Assembly (NCBI RefSeq): GCF_032391395.1
Contig: NZ_CP135916.1
Span: 2,759,001 to 2,823,000, forward strand
DNA: 64,000 nt
Origin: Sphingomonas sp. Y38-1Y
GTDB lineage: Bacteria; Pseudomonadota; Alphaproteobacteria; Sphingomonadales; Sphingomonadaceae
Direction of reading: 5' to 3'
Shown: positions 52,201 to 61,475 of the stretch, piece by piece
Position numbering within the stretch: position 1 is the stretch's first letter
Layout of the letters: each line of letters begins with the position of its first letter
The notes under the pieces: generated by a model
Seen by the model: only the letters and a program-made list of their open reading frames with translations
Told to the model about the DNA's origin: nothing
Databases searched by the model: none
Translations under genes and position numbers: made by a program

Positions 52201-52343
52201 GTCGCCGTACACGGCTCGCCGCCGCTGTTGCGGCCCAGCGCGAAGCTGTCCGTTCCCGCCGTCGCCAGCCGCCCGCCCGTCGGCGCGCACGCGGCGAGCG
52301 TCGCGGCGCTCGCGAACCACAGGGCATGGGTGCGATGCTTCAC
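49227..52343 (-). CDS. CHAT-domain protease, predicted lipoprotein
   Basis: 1,038 residues from GTG 52343, whose codon overlaps the tpsA stop (GTGA). The N-terminus MKHRTHALWFASAATLAAC is a lipoprotein signal; a long middle region with TPR-like helical pairs (about 180-500) leads to a C-terminal CHAT caspase-like domain with catalytic His875 in HFATHGLEEG and Cys924 in VLSACDTASG. CHAT proteases usually respond to a partner protein; the secreted haemagglutinin encoded upstream in the same run is an obvious candidate. Location at the membrane or in the periplasm is inferred from the signal. Confidence 0.87.
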   Translation of the reverse strand: MKHRTHALWFASAATLAACAPTGGRLATAGTDSFALGRNSGGEPCTATRQWRDAAAPDLFDYSWLVTCRNVAAARPLGAIRVTTAARRGALDAQLACAAPVAVTLRSGRASARRCFDKSLGTETIAIEQPLSGGRILVATATPALAGPLEEAAAIVAGTQAPGGDPGRVTTSSLDLATLTPLQSGEQAAAGGFDAPLALAQGIGFNHKGLHVEASRVLNDALSRLPADAPAQTRVGLLLEAALADSNINFGGSAEEHFARAEALMASDPAAATPFLIRKRDTYRALDLLNRRQFRPALAALDRLTVTGVGAADPLNDPAFVRVLNRSGERPQDISRAVSVPDTAELEQLVLDAQANWARSVALLSLGDAPGAERALAAAERSYAPIRGERIDRAQVMWLGARIARQRGRLAARERNWSKALGAFDAALAELRTGALATAGTGTEPAIAEARLERAAVFAASGADKDAARREYAEAVDALIAAGATGTAPPVGIEGYFDLLVAEASGTPQADTFERFFRAMQATGEPAVARQLSQIQTVVTADPAIGVKVRDRAELEREITRLRYAISTGGASSGAGDAPVATPVELERQRADAEARLLAIDNQLAADPRFRSVDDRPATIADIRGALKPGEGYLKIVQFGTRAYGLFVDADRAFAYRVAGSSKAVADLNQLAADVRASIDGRVATEGTLVAFADAKAHVLYRLITGPAYEAITATKALVVDPGGPLQKLPVGALVTRFDPAAKRPSGFDFSQTAFLAATTTISNAVSPRSFLVARALPPSAARNPFMGFGEHQAPPPGDGNARTVSVGFGCSVPYTELAALSREFKPIPATELRLAADALGVPQAPMLIDASFSDTAIETRGDLNQYQVLHFATHGLEEGVWGCAKSPPALVTSFGDANSDGLLSFSEIAALRLDANLVVLSACDTASGVRDEGLARASGQEEAGSTLEGLVRAFLTANARAVLATYWQVSAEQESQDFIRAFYTAARTQTIGTSLQDAQRLLMKQPQYSHPFYWAPYFVVGDATKPLLTQPVRTAAR

Positions 52344-55300
52344 GGCTGTTCTCCCGGCGCGGCGCAGCGGCCGGGCTCGACCTGGTCGCATTCGGGCACG
52401 ATCGCGCCCGGATCATTGGCAAAGGCACCGGCGAACAGCGCCTCGTTGTTGCTGCCGACGACGGGGTCGAACGGCAGCGCGAAGTCGTCGGATGCCGCGA
52501 ACACATTGAGGCGGCTCGAATCGAACACGTTGAGCGGCGCCTGTGCAATGACGGTGGTCAGGCACCCTGCCGCCGATCCGATGATGCAGCCGTTGACGCG
52601 GCTGGCGGGCAGGTTGATCCCGCTCGTCTCGATCGTCTGCGCGCCCAGGATCGCCGCCGAAATGCCGGTCACGCCGTTGATCGATCCGAACAGCGCGAAG
52701 CCGTTGCTCGCCCCGCCCCGCGCCGCATCGAGCACCAGCGCCGCGCTTCCCGCCGGCGCGTTGAGCGTGACGCCGGTGTTGAGCCCCTGCCCCCCGGTGT
52801 TCTGGAACAGGGCATAGCCGGAGTAGCGCACGGTCATCCGCCCCGCCGACACCAGGGTCGCCGCCCCGTCCGCATACGGGCTTCCGCCGACCAGTGCATT
52901 GTAGAGCGACGAGCCCGGATTGCTGACGAAGCGGCTCGCCACCTCGTCCGCCGACAATCCGCCGCCGGTGAAGTCGACGCGGTCGAGGAACCCCGCCGCT
53001 TGGCCCACGCCGATGCGGTCGGCATTGAGCTCGACAGCGGCATTGTCGAACAACAGCCGCCCGCCGCCGTCGGCGGTCGCCGCCACGCGGATCACGTCGG
53101 CGTAATCGATGCCGGTCGCGATCGGTCGCCCGCCGATGAAGAAGACGCGGCCCGCCCCGCTGCCGCTGACCGCGCCGGTCACGTCGACGCGCCCGCCTGC
53201 CCACAGGTTGACGCGGGCGCGTCCGGCGTCGGCGTCGAACGCGAGCGTGCCGAGCTCGATCGACCCGGTCGCACCGCCATCCAACGTCAGCGTCGCCGTC
53301 TCGATCCGCCCGACCTCGGCATTGGACAGCCGGAACCCGCCCGCGCCGGTGCCGTCGCCGACGCGCAACACCGCCGAGCCCGCGAGCCGGTTGACGAGCG
53401 TGACCGTCGTCGCGGCCACCGTGCCGCCAAGCTCGGCATCGGCCGCGGTCAGGGTCAGCGACGGCGCGGCAAACGAGCCGAGCGTCGCCAGACCGCTGGC
53501 CTGCAACGTCGCCGCGCCGCTCGCCCGCGTCGCCCCAAGCGTCAGGTCGCGGCCGGCGGTGACGCTGAGCGCGCCACTGGTGACGCTGCCGATCTGGACG
53601 CCCAGGCCCGTGACCGTGGTCGCGCCGACGACATCGATGCTGCCGATCGCCGCATTGCCGCTCGCTGCCGCGTCGAGCGTGCCGCCCGCCCGCAGCCCGC
53701 CGGTGGTGAGCGCGCCCGCGCCGATGCGCAGATTGCCGCCCGCACTCGCCGCCTCGATCGTCGCGACGCCAGGCGTGACGATGTCGAGCGTCGTCGCCGC
53801 GCCGAGCGCACCCGTGGTGACGCCCGCACCCTCGAGCCGCAGCGCGCCGCCCGTGCCGACGCGTCTCGTGGTCAGGTTGCCGCTCACCCGCACCGACGCT
53901 GCGTCGGTGATCTCGGCCGACCGGATCGCCGCATCGCCGTTCGAACTCAGGTCGAGCGACGCGGCGCGCAATGCTCCCGTCGTCACGCCGGCACCGGCGA
54001 TCCGCATCGCGCCGCCAGCGACGGCGCTGTCGATCGTCACGCCACGCGTCGCGACGACGTCGATCGTGCTGCCGGCGCCGAGCGCGCCCGTCGCGATCTG
54101 CGTGCCCTCGATCCGCATCGCGCCGCCAGCGGTCAGTCCCGCTGTCGTCACCGATCCACCGCGCAGCGTCGCCGCACCAGCGGCGCTCGATGCGCCCGAC
54201 ACGGTCAGCGTGTCGGCCGCCGCGCTGAGGTCGCGGCCCGCCCGCACGCTGGCGATCCGCACCGTCGCACCCGACGCTGACACGTCACGGCCGGCGACGA
54301 TCGCCCCTGCTTGCAATGATCCCGCCCCCGCGGGAAGATCGCCGCGCGCCGACGCTAGCAGCACGTCGCGCGCCGCATCGATGGCACCGACCGTGATGCT
54401 CGCACCTGCCACGTCGATGTCGCCGCTCCTCGCTCGCGTCTCGCCGAGCGTCGCCAGACCACCCGCACGCACCGTCACACTCCCCGCGCGCGTCGTGCCG
54501 AGCGTCACCGATGTCGGTGACGACGCTTCGAGCGCGCCGCCGACTTCGGACGACGACACGCGAACGCCGCCGAGGCCCGAGATCGTGGCGTCGCCCGTGA
54601 TGCCGATCGCGTCGACCGCAGCCTCGCCACCGGCTGTGAGCTCCAGCGACGCCGCGTCGATCCGGTCGGCCCCCACCGCCCCGCTGGCGGTCAGGGTTGC
54701 TGCGGCGCCGGCGCTCAGCGTGTCGAGAACGATATCGCCCGCCTGCGCGGCGATCGCTGCGTTGCCGGCCGCCCGCGCCGGCCCGGCCACGCGCACCGAC
54801 CCGCCGGTCAGCGCAAGCGTGCTGCCCGCGGTGACGCTCGCCAGGTCGATCGCGCCGCCCGCGGTGACTTGGGCGTCGCCGCCCGCCGCGACCGTCAGCG
54901 CGTTGCGCACGTCGCCGCCCGCGCGCACGGCCAGCGACCCGCCCGTGGTCAGCCCTCGCGCGAGGACCGAACCACCCGCCTGGATGTCGAGCGACGCCGC
55001 CTGGATCGTCCGAACCCCGACCGACCCCGCCGCGCGAACCTGCGTCTCGCCCGCGAAATCGAGCGTGCCGGACGACGCGTCGCCGGCACCTGCGATCAGC
55101 GTCGCCGCGCCGTCGCCGCTGGCGGTGTCGATCGAAAGGCTCGCGCCCTCGACGCGCACCGCACCGACGCTCGCAAGCCGCGCGATCGTCACCGCGCCGA
55201 CCGCGTCGGCATCGAGCCCATCGGCGCCCAGCGTCAGCGTGCCCGCACGCAGCACCCCGCCCGACCGCAGCACCGCGCCGCCCGACAGCGTCGCCGCGCC

Positions 55301-58300
55301 CAGGATCGACAGGTCGCCAACGCGCGCGTCGGCGAGGAGCGATCTGCCGGTCACCTCGCGCAGCGACACCGAACCGCCGATGGTCGAAAGCCTCGCGCCG
55401 TTGAGCGTGCCGATGCCCAGCCGCCCCGCGGCGAGCGTGTCGACGCCGGCATTGCCGCTCGCAAAGCCGATCTCGGCACTGCCCGCTTCGGCGCGCAGCA
55501 CGATCGTATCGGGGGTCGCAACGCTGCCGATCGCCAGTGCCGCGCCCGCTGCCGGATCGCCGCCCGTGGCGCGCGCGCCGATGCGGCCCGAGGAACTGCG
55601 CAGCGAGGTGAGCGCGACGGTCGCGCCGGTCACGTCGACGGCGCCGACGCCCGACCAGATGCCCCCTCTTATCTCGCCCGACGCAGCCGCATCGATCGAC
55701 GAACCCGCGGCATTGCCGATCGCCAGCGCGCCGCCGGCGTTCAGCGCCAGGGCGCCCGATCCCGCATCGACATTGCCCGTGCGGATGTCGCCGCCGATCG
55801 TCGTCAGCGCGATCCCCTGCGCGGCGATGCTGCCCGCGCGCAGGTCGGCACCGTCCACCGTCAGCGACAGCGCCTCGGCCAGCGTCACGTCGCCCAGCGT
55901 CACCGGCGCGTCGAAGCGCACAGCGCCGCTCGCATCGGCGACCGCGCCGTCGATCGCCGAGAGCTGAACCAGCCGCGCCGCATCGACGCGGCCGAGCGTG
56001 ATCGGCGCGCCCGGCGCCGCAAACAGCGCCAGCGTGCCACCCGTCGTGATGCTGGTATCGGTGGCGAAAGCGATCCCACCTGCGCCGCCGGAGCGCAGCG
56101 CCAGCGGCCCGCCGCTTGCGGACAGCGCCGCGCCGCTCCCCGCCGTGATCGCCACCGTCCGCGCGGTCAGGTCGGCGGCGGTGCTGTCGATCCGTGTGCC
56201 GGCCGCCAGCGCGATCCCGGCCCCGCGCGCGGTCAGCGTGCCGGCGGTGACGTTGCCCGAGAGCGCGACGTCGCGACCCGCCTCGATCGCCAGCGCGCCG
56301 GTCACCTGTCCGCCCGACAGGCTGATGCGGCCCGCGTCACTGGTGAGCCCCGCGCTCGCCGCCGCCAAGTCGGCGACCGTCGCGTCGCCCGCCGCGCGGA
56401 CACTGGCGGCGCCGCTCACGTCAATGCGATCAGCACGGAACCCGCCGTTGCGGCTGATCAGCGCCGCGCTCGCGCCCGACAGGTCGGCGAGGCCGATATC
56501 GCCGACACTGGTGATGGCCACGCTGCCGCCCGCGTCGACACCGCCGCCGATCGTGACCGACGCCGGCGCGACCGTTCCGCCGATCGCGATGTCGCCCGCC
56601 ACCGCGATCCCGCCCGTGACGTCCAGCGCCCCGTCGCGATCGAGCGTCAGGCTCGTCAGGTCGCTCTCGCCGCCGATGCTCGCGATCCGCGTCGCGCCGG
56701 TGCCCGTCAGCGCGATCGCGCCGTTGGCGGTGATCGCCCCCACCTGCACGTCGCCGACCGACCGCAGCGTGACGTTGCCGCCGGAGACGAGGTCGCCGGT
56801 CGTCAGGCCGAACCCGTCGAGCAGGATCTGCCCGCGAACCGCCACGCGGCCGGTGACGATGGGCGACAGGCGCACGATCCCCGTTGCCGCCGCCTCACCC
56901 CCGACGGCGCCTTGGAGATTGACGGCGTTCACGGCGCCAAGCACCACGCGATTGGCGGCGTCGCGCGAGCGCACGATGACGGTACTGCCATCGATGACGC
57001 TGGCCGCATCCAACCGGATGTCCCCGCCGACCGTGCCCCTCGTCGCAAGCTCGACCGTTCCGCCCAGATCGCCGGCGATCCGCGTACCCGCACCCGCGAC
57101 GATGTCGCCGCCCGTTGCCGTGATCGCGATCGCACGCGGCGCCTCGATCGTCGTGGCGGCGCTGCTGCCTAAAGTGACCGATCCACCCGTAATCGACGCC
57201 GCAGTCGCCGCGACGACGCTGCCATTGACCGTAAGCGCACCCGTGGCGGTCAGCGCGACGCTGCCCCCGCTGCTCGCGACGCGACCGGCCAGGTCGAGCG
57301 CGCCGCCCGAGGTCGCGGCGAAATCGCCCGTCACCTGCGTCGCGCCCGTCAGCGAAAGGTCGTCGCCCGAGGTCAGCGCGGCCGAGGCGCCGTTCACACC
57401 CGCGACCGACAGGCTCGTCGCGGCGGTCAGCGTCGCCGCACCGCTCCGCGCCGTCACGACGCCCGTCGTCACGCTCGCGCTACTGCTGACCACATCGACG
57501 GTTTCGCCGCTCAGCGCCCCCGCCACGATCGTGCCGGGCGCCGTGAGCGTCAGCGCGCCGCTACGCGCCAGCGCGTCGCCGGTGGTGATGCCGCCCGTCC
57601 CGCTGGTCACGGCGACGCTTGCGCCGGTCAGCGCCGCGGTCGCGATCGCGCCGGTTGCGCGCAGCAAGACGTTCCCGCCCGCGCTTGCCGGACCCGTGAT
57701 CGTCAACGTCTCCGGCCGCACGGCGGCGCCCACCGCCAGGGTCGTCGCGGCATCCGCACCGCCCAGCGTCACGCTGCCACCGCGCTCGACCGACACGTCG
57801 CCTGTCCATGCCGTGAGCACGCCGGTGGTCGTCTCCAATCCCGCACCCGCCACCGCCACGCGACCGCCAGCATCGATCGCGCCCGTCATGATTGCGCCGG
57901 GCGAGGTCAGCAGTACGTCGCCGTCGCTTCGCACCGCTCCCGTCGTCACCGCCGCGGCGTCGAGCGTCAACCCGCCGGTCAGAGTCACGTCGCCCAGCGT
58001 CAGCGCGCCGGTGCGCGTCAGTCCCTGCGCGGCGACGGCGGTGCCCACCGCGCCGTTCAGCACCCGCGCCTCGACCGCGCCGAGCGTCACCGCGTTGTCC
58101 GCGGTCCGGGTGCGGATCAGCACGTCGCTCTCGCGGTTCGCGCCCGCGATCAGCGCGACGCCGCCCGCCGCGATGTCGCCGCCGCTGGTCCCGCCGGTGA
58201 TGAGCGACAGCCCCTCGCTGCCGACGCCATCGGCATTGGCCTGGAGCGTCGTGCCCGCCGCGCCGGTCAGCGTGCCGCCGCGCACCTCGATCGTCAGCGC

Positions 58301-59521
58301 GCCGTCGGCCGCCTGGAGCACATCCGCGCCGCCCAGCGTCACGCCCTGCCCGCGCACCGCATAGTTGCGACCGGCATCGACGGCGCCGGTGACGCTCGCC
58401 GCGCCCTCGGCCGTGACCGTCACCTCTCGCCCGGCCGCGATCGCGCCCGACAGCGCCGCGTCGCCCTGACCCGCGATGATGGCGTCGCGCACCGCCGTCA
58501 TCGTCGCTGCGCCCGTGATATTATCATTGGCGCGGACGACGACGTCACCGCCCGAGGTCAGCGATCCGGCGGTGCTCACGGCCACGCTGCCCGCATCGGC
58601 ACCGGCGGCGACGGTCACGCCGTCGACCGCGACCGGACTGCGCCCGGCGACGATCACTACGCCGCGCGGACCCGCAACCGCGCTGACCTGGCCATCGACC
58701 TGGAGCAGCGAGTCGACCACGTCCGCCTGCGTCGCCATCGCGAACGCGACGCTGCGCCCGTCGACGCTGCCCCGCACGATCTGCGCCGCGCCGCCGACCG
58801 ACGTACCGCGATTGATCGTCACGTTGATCGGGCTGCCGGGGACGTAGGCGAGCGACACGTCCGTCGCGGTCACGAACGCCGCGTCCTGTCCGCCGGCATC
58901 CAGCGAACCCGCGCTGTCGATCGCCGGCGCGACGAGCACCAGCCCGCGATTGCCGGTGCCCAGGTTGATCGAGGCCCCACTCTCGATCCGCACCGCCGCC
59001 GTCGAGGCGGCGTCGGCGGTCAGGCGATAAGCGCCGCCGTTCTGCCCGATGAGGAACGCTGCGGCGCCGGGATCGAGCGTGGTGAGCACCAGCGAGCCGG
59101 TGTTGATCGCTGCCCCTTCGCCGACGATGATGCCGGCCGGATTATAGACCCAGATCGCGACATTGGTGTCCGACGACATCGACCCGCGGATCGCGCTGGG
59201 GCTTGCCGAACCGCTGACATCGCGATTGAGCACGGAGATTGGCGATCCGGGCGTCGCGCGCGTGTCGCTGAACCGCGCGGCGGTTTCGGCGGGGACGTTG
59301 AAGCCGTTCCAATTGATGACCGTCGCGCTTGCCTTCAGGTCGACCTGGAGCGAGGTGGCGGTGGGATTGCCGATGACCGGCGCCGTGCCGCCGGGCGAGA
59401 CCGACGCGCCGACGACCTGTGCGGGGCCGGGCAGGCTCTGCGCCGCCGCCGCCGCGGGCACCAGCGCGCTCGACAGGATGAGCGCGGCGCGGAGCCCCTT
59501 GCGGCCGGTCGTGATGTCCAT
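52340..59521 (-). CDS. TpsA-type filamentous haemagglutinin exoprotein
   Basis: 2,393 residues. A signal peptide (GLRAALILSSALVPAAAAAQ) and the TPS secretion domain (about 30-190, including NWNGFNVPAE, ISVLNRDVSG and AIWVYNPAGIIVGEG) identify a two-partner secretion substrate. Most of the remainder is a long, low-complexity Ala/Gly/Thr-rich beta-helix made of short degenerate repeats (TTGAL, TLTAPG, GDIAAG types). A C-terminal segment has four Cys residues (GCIIGS, AGCLTT and ECDQVEPGRC). Begins 33 bases after tpsB with GGAGAAGG before ATG 59521. Probable adhesin; no toxin domain seen at the C-terminus. Confidence 0.92.
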   Translation of the reverse strand: MDITTGRKGLRAALILSSALVPAAAAAQSLPGPAQVVGASVSPGGTAPVIGNPTATSLQVDLKASATVINWNGFNVPAETAARFSDTRATPGSPISVLNRDVSGSASPSAIRGSMSSDTNVAIWVYNPAGIIVGEGAAINTGSLVLTTLDPGAAAFLIGQNGGAYRLTADAASTAAVRIESGASINLGTGNRGLVLVAPAIDSAGSLDAGGQDAAFVTATDVSLAYVPGSPINVTINRGTSVGGAAQIVRGSVDGRSVAFAMATQADVVDSLLQVDGQVSAVAGPRGVVIVAGRSPVAVDGVTVAAGADAGSVAVSTAGSLTSGGDVVVRANDNITGAATMTAVRDAIIAGQGDAALSGAIAAGREVTVTAEGAASVTGAVDAGRNYAVRGQGVTLGGADVLQAADGALTIEVRGGTLTGAAGTTLQANADGVGSEGLSLITGGTSGGDIAAGGVALIAGANRESDVLIRTRTADNAVTLGAVEARVLNGAVGTAVAAQGLTRTGALTLGDVTLTGGLTLDAAAVTTGAVRSDGDVLLTSPGAIMTGAIDAGGRVAVAGAGLETTTGVLTAWTGDVSVERGGSVTLGGADAATTLAVGAAVRPETLTITGPASAGGNVLLRATGAIATAALTGASVAVTSGTGGITTGDALARSGALTLTAPGTIVAGALSGETVDVVSSSASVTTGVVTARSGAATLTAATSLSVAGVNGASAALTSGDDLSLTGATQVTGDFAATSGGALDLAGRVASSGGSVALTATGALTVNGSVVAATAASITGGSVTLGSSAATTIEAPRAIAITATGGDIVAGAGTRIAGDLGGTVELATRGTVGGDIRLDAASVIDGSTVIVRSRDAANRVVLGAVNAVNLQGAVGGEAAATGIVRLSPIVTGRVAVRGQILLDGFGLTTGDLVSGGNVTLRSVGDVQVGAITANGAIALTGTGATRIASIGGESDLTSLTLDRDGALDVTGGIAVAGDIAIGGTVAPASVTIGGGVDAGGSVAITSVGDIGLADLSGASAALISRNGGFRADRIDVSGAASVRAAGDATVADLAAASAGLTSDAGRISLSGGQVTGALAIEAGRDVALSGNVTAGTLTARGAGIALAAGTRIDSTAADLTARTVAITAGSGAALSASGGPLALRSGGAGGIAFATDTSITTGGTLALFAAPGAPITLGRVDAARLVQLSAIDGAVADASGAVRFDAPVTLGDVTLAEALSLTVDGADLRAGSIAAQGIALTTIGGDIRTGNVDAGSGALALNAGGALAIGNAAGSSIDAAASGEIRGGIWSGVGAVDVTGATVALTSLRSSSGRIGARATGGDPAAGAALAIGSVATPDTIVLRAEAGSAEIGFASGNAGVDTLAAGRLGIGTLNGARLSTIGGSVSLREVTGRSLLADARVGDLSILGAATLSGGAVLRSGGVLRAGTLTLGADGLDADAVGAVTIARLASVGAVRVEGASLSIDTASGDGAATLIAGAGDASSGTLDFAGETQVRAAGSVGVRTIQAASLDIQAGGSVLARGLTTGGSLAVRAGGDVRNALTVAAGGDAQVTAGGAIDLASVTAGSTLALTGGSVRVAGPARAAGNAAIAAQAGDIVLDTLSAGAAATLTASGAVGADRIDAASLELTAGGEAAVDAIGITGDATISGLGGVRVSSSEVGGALEASSPTSVTLGTTRAGSVTVRAGGLATLGETRARSGDIDVAGASITVGAIDAARDVLLASARGDLPAGAGSLQAGAIVAGRDVSASGATVRIASVRAGRDLSAAADTLTVSGASSAAGAATLRGGSVTTAGLTAGGAMRIEGTQIATGALGAGSTIDVVATRGVTIDSAVAGGAMRIAGAGVTTGALRAASLDLSSNGDAAIRSAEITDAASVRVSGNLTTRRVGTGGALRLEGAGVTTGALGAATTLDIVTPGVATIEAASAGGNLRIGAGALTTGGLRAGGTLDAAASGNAAIGSIDVVGATTVTGLGVQIGSVTSGALSVTAGRDLTLGATRASGAATLQASGLATLGSFAAPSLTLTAADAELGGTVAATTVTLVNRLAGSAVLRVGDGTGAGGFRLSNAEVGRIETATLTLDGGATGSIELGTLAFDADAGRARVNLWAGGRVDVTGAVSGSGAGRVFFIGGRPIATGIDYADVIRVAATADGGGRLLFDNAAVELNADRIGVGQAAGFLDRVDFTGGGLSADEVASRFVSNPGSSLYNALVGGSPYADGAATLVSAGRMTVRYSGYALFQNTGGQGLNTGVTLNAPAGSAALVLDAARGGASNGFALFGSINGVTGISAAILGAQTIETSGINLPASRVNGCIIGSAAGCLTTVIAQAPLNVFDSSRLNVFAASDDFALPFDPVVGSNNEALFAGAFANDPGAIVPECDQVEPGRCAAPGEQP
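53690..54150 (-). repeat. Degenerate repeat units in the TpsA beta-helix
   Basis: Successive units of roughly 35-55 residues recur here, each containing a version of (M/L)RIxGAGVTTGALxAxxxLD (for example GAGVTTGALRAASLD, GAGVTTGALGAATTLD, GALTTGGLRAGGTLD and GTQIATGALGAGSTID). At DNA level, blocks like GAT(C)CGCATCGCGCCGCC repeat on the plus strand. The region is a potential site of recombination-driven length change. Confidence 0.6.
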
Positions 59522-59554
59522 CGCCCTTCTCCCCCCTATCCGGCCCCGTCCGGC

Positions 59555-61297
59555 TCAGCGTGCGCGATCCTGGAACCGCCATGTCAGCGACGCGAGCAGC
59601 CGGTCCGGTGGCCGCCGCCGGTCGATCAGCAGCGCGCGGTCGATCGGATGCGCGTATGTGAGCTCAAGCAACGCCGTCTCGAACAGCCGGAGGTGAAGGC
59701 CGCCGCCATAGCTTCGCAGCGTCCGGTTCCGCTCGCTCGCATTCTCGTCGAGATTGTCGAGGTGGACATAGTCGTAGAAGCCGAACACCTGCGGCGCGAC
59801 CTTGGGATCGACGGGCACGTCGGCGCGAAGCTCACCACGGAACGCCGCCGCGCGATCGCCGCTGTTGGCGCCGGGATCATAGCCGCGCCCGATCGTCAGG
59901 TTGCCGAGTGAGAATTCCTCGTAGTTGAGGAGCGGATCGTTGGTCCATTGCACCAGGCTCTCGCCCGCGACGCTGAAGATCGATCCGATCGCCGCCGAGG
60001 CGCGCACGCTCGCGCGCACCACGAACGCGGTCGCGCGCCCGTCCAGTCGCGACTGCAGCGCGCCGCCCTGCGCAAACCCCGCTTCGCTCGGGTCGAAAAT
60101 GTCGAGGCCCTTGCGCAGCTCCACGTCGGCGGCCAGCGACCAGGCGGTGCCGCCATCGCCGCGCAGGCCCCGGACGTTGCCGTCGATCGACACGAACCCG
60201 ACGCGCAGCTTGTCCTTCGACAAGGGTAGCCGCTGGTCGCCGCTGACCAGGTCGGTGGTCTGGTCAATATAGTCGAAGCCGAGGCCCGCCGTGACATTCT
60301 CCCGCACCGAACGAACCAGCGGCTGCGTCACGTCGAAGCCCGCCACCAGCGTCTTGGTGCGATAGTCGAGCTGGTCGAGATCGGGCCGCGACCAGGCATG
60401 CGTCGCGCGCACGCCAAAGGTTGTGCCCGCGGTGCCGAGCGTCATGATGTGCCCGCCCTGGACGATCACCTGCTCGTCGAAGTCGGCGGTCGACGACGCG
60501 CCGAGGTAGGTGATGTCGCCCATGCCCGTCAGGCCGTAGAATTCGCCCCGAACATAGCCGACCTCGCGCCCCAACAGCCGCGAGTTATAGTTCTGGACGT
60601 TCGCGACGACGGCGAAGCGGCGATAGTCGATCGCCAGTTCGCCGATCACCTCGCCCGGCGCGGTGCCCGCGGGGCGGAGCGCCAGCCGGACGTTGAGGCC
60701 CGGCACATCGTCGGCGAGGAGCAGGATGCGCGCCGCCTCGATCTCGTTGAGCGGATCAAGCGCCTCGAGCTGTGCGACGCGGGCGCGGAGCAGCGCTTCA
60801 TAGGGGCCGGCATCGCCGCGCACGCGCGTCTGGACGATGCGCGCGGTGACGACGTTGAGCTTGAGCTCGCCGCCTGCGATCTGCTGCGGCGGCACCTGGA
60901 TCGACGCGACCCAGCCGCGCCGGCGCAGCGCCGCATTGGCCGCATCGCGGATGTCGCAGATGACGCGGATCGGCTGTGTCCCCGTCGGCACCGTGATCCC
61001 CGACAGCGCCGCGGCGATCGCGGGTGCGGGCGCACTCCCGTCAGGCCGGGTGAAGGCGACGCGCGTCAGGTCGACGGTGAGCGCGGAGTCGGCGAAGGGG
61101 CATGGCGCCTGCTCCACTGCGCCGCGCGTATCGACGTCGACGCGCGGGGTCGCGCGCGGTTCGGGGGCGGGCGGCGTGATCTCCGGCGTGCTGGGCAAAG
61201 CGGGCGGCGGCACGGTCTGCTGCGCCGCAGCCGCGCCCAAGGGCAGCAGCGCGGCGCCGACGAGCAGCGCAGCCGACATCGACATGGACGTCCGCAT
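59555..61297 (-). CDS. TpsB/ShlB-FhaC-type outer-membrane transporter
   Basis: 580 residues. A signal peptide (MSAALLVGAALLPLGAAAAQ) and Pro-rich linker precede two POTRA-like domains (about 60-215, with RRRGWVASIQVPPQQIAGGELKLNVV) and the C-terminal 16-strand barrel region with YDYIDQ-type strands. It exports the TpsA protein encoded next. First gene of the six-gene minus-strand run; ATG 61297 follows GGGGAAGG. The 178-base gap before the tRNA holds its promoter. The last residue is Arg rather than the usual aromatic residue. Confidence 0.92.
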   Translation of the reverse strand: MRTSMSMSAALLVGAALLPLGAAAAQQTVPPPALPSTPEITPPAPEPRATPRVDVDTRGAVEQAPCPFADSALTVDLTRVAFTRPDGSAPAPAIAAALSGITVPTGTQPIRVICDIRDAANAALRRRGWVASIQVPPQQIAGGELKLNVVTARIVQTRVRGDAGPYEALLRARVAQLEALDPLNEIEAARILLLADDVPGLNVRLALRPAGTAPGEVIGELAIDYRRFAVVANVQNYNSRLLGREVGYVRGEFYGLTGMGDITYLGASSTADFDEQVIVQGGHIMTLGTAGTTFGVRATHAWSRPDLDQLDYRTKTLVAGFDVTQPLVRSVRENVTAGLGFDYIDQTTDLVSGDQRLPLSKDKLRVGFVSIDGNVRGLRGDGGTAWSLAADVELRKGLDIFDPSEAGFAQGGALQSRLDGRATAFVVRASVRASAAIGSIFSVAGESLVQWTNDPLLNYEEFSLGNLTIGRGYDPGANSGDRAAAFRGELRADVPVDPKVAPQVFGFYDYVHLDNLDENASERNRTLRSYGGGLHLRLFETALLELTYAHPIDRALLIDRRRPPDRLLASLTWRFQDRAR

Positions 61298-61400
61298 CCT
61301 TGACCTTCCCCCCAGGCCAGTCGCCCGGACGAAGATCGACCGGACGTTACGCGACTCTCACGATGTTCTTGTACAAGCTTCCCCGACCGGAGGCTTAGTC

Positions 61401-61430
61401 TTGACCGGGTCATCGCGTCAATTGTGCATT
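61401..61430 (+). promoter_or_regulatory. Possible promoter of tRNA-Arg
   Basis: TTGACC (61401-61406) followed after 18 bases by TGCATT (61425-61430), about 45 bases ahead of the tRNA. The -35 is near consensus; the -10 is weak (3 of 6 matches). Offered as a candidate only. Confidence 0.3.
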
Positions 61431-61475
61431 GAGGGATTGCGACCGGGCGGCGCGCCCGTTAGCCGCCATCGCGAC

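Noticed and set aside
53109..55967. Very long plus-strand reading frame (952 codons) opposite tpsA
   Set aside because: It lies antisense to a clear TpsA protein, is Pro/Ser/Ala-rich without domains and arises because third-position GC bias removes stop codons.
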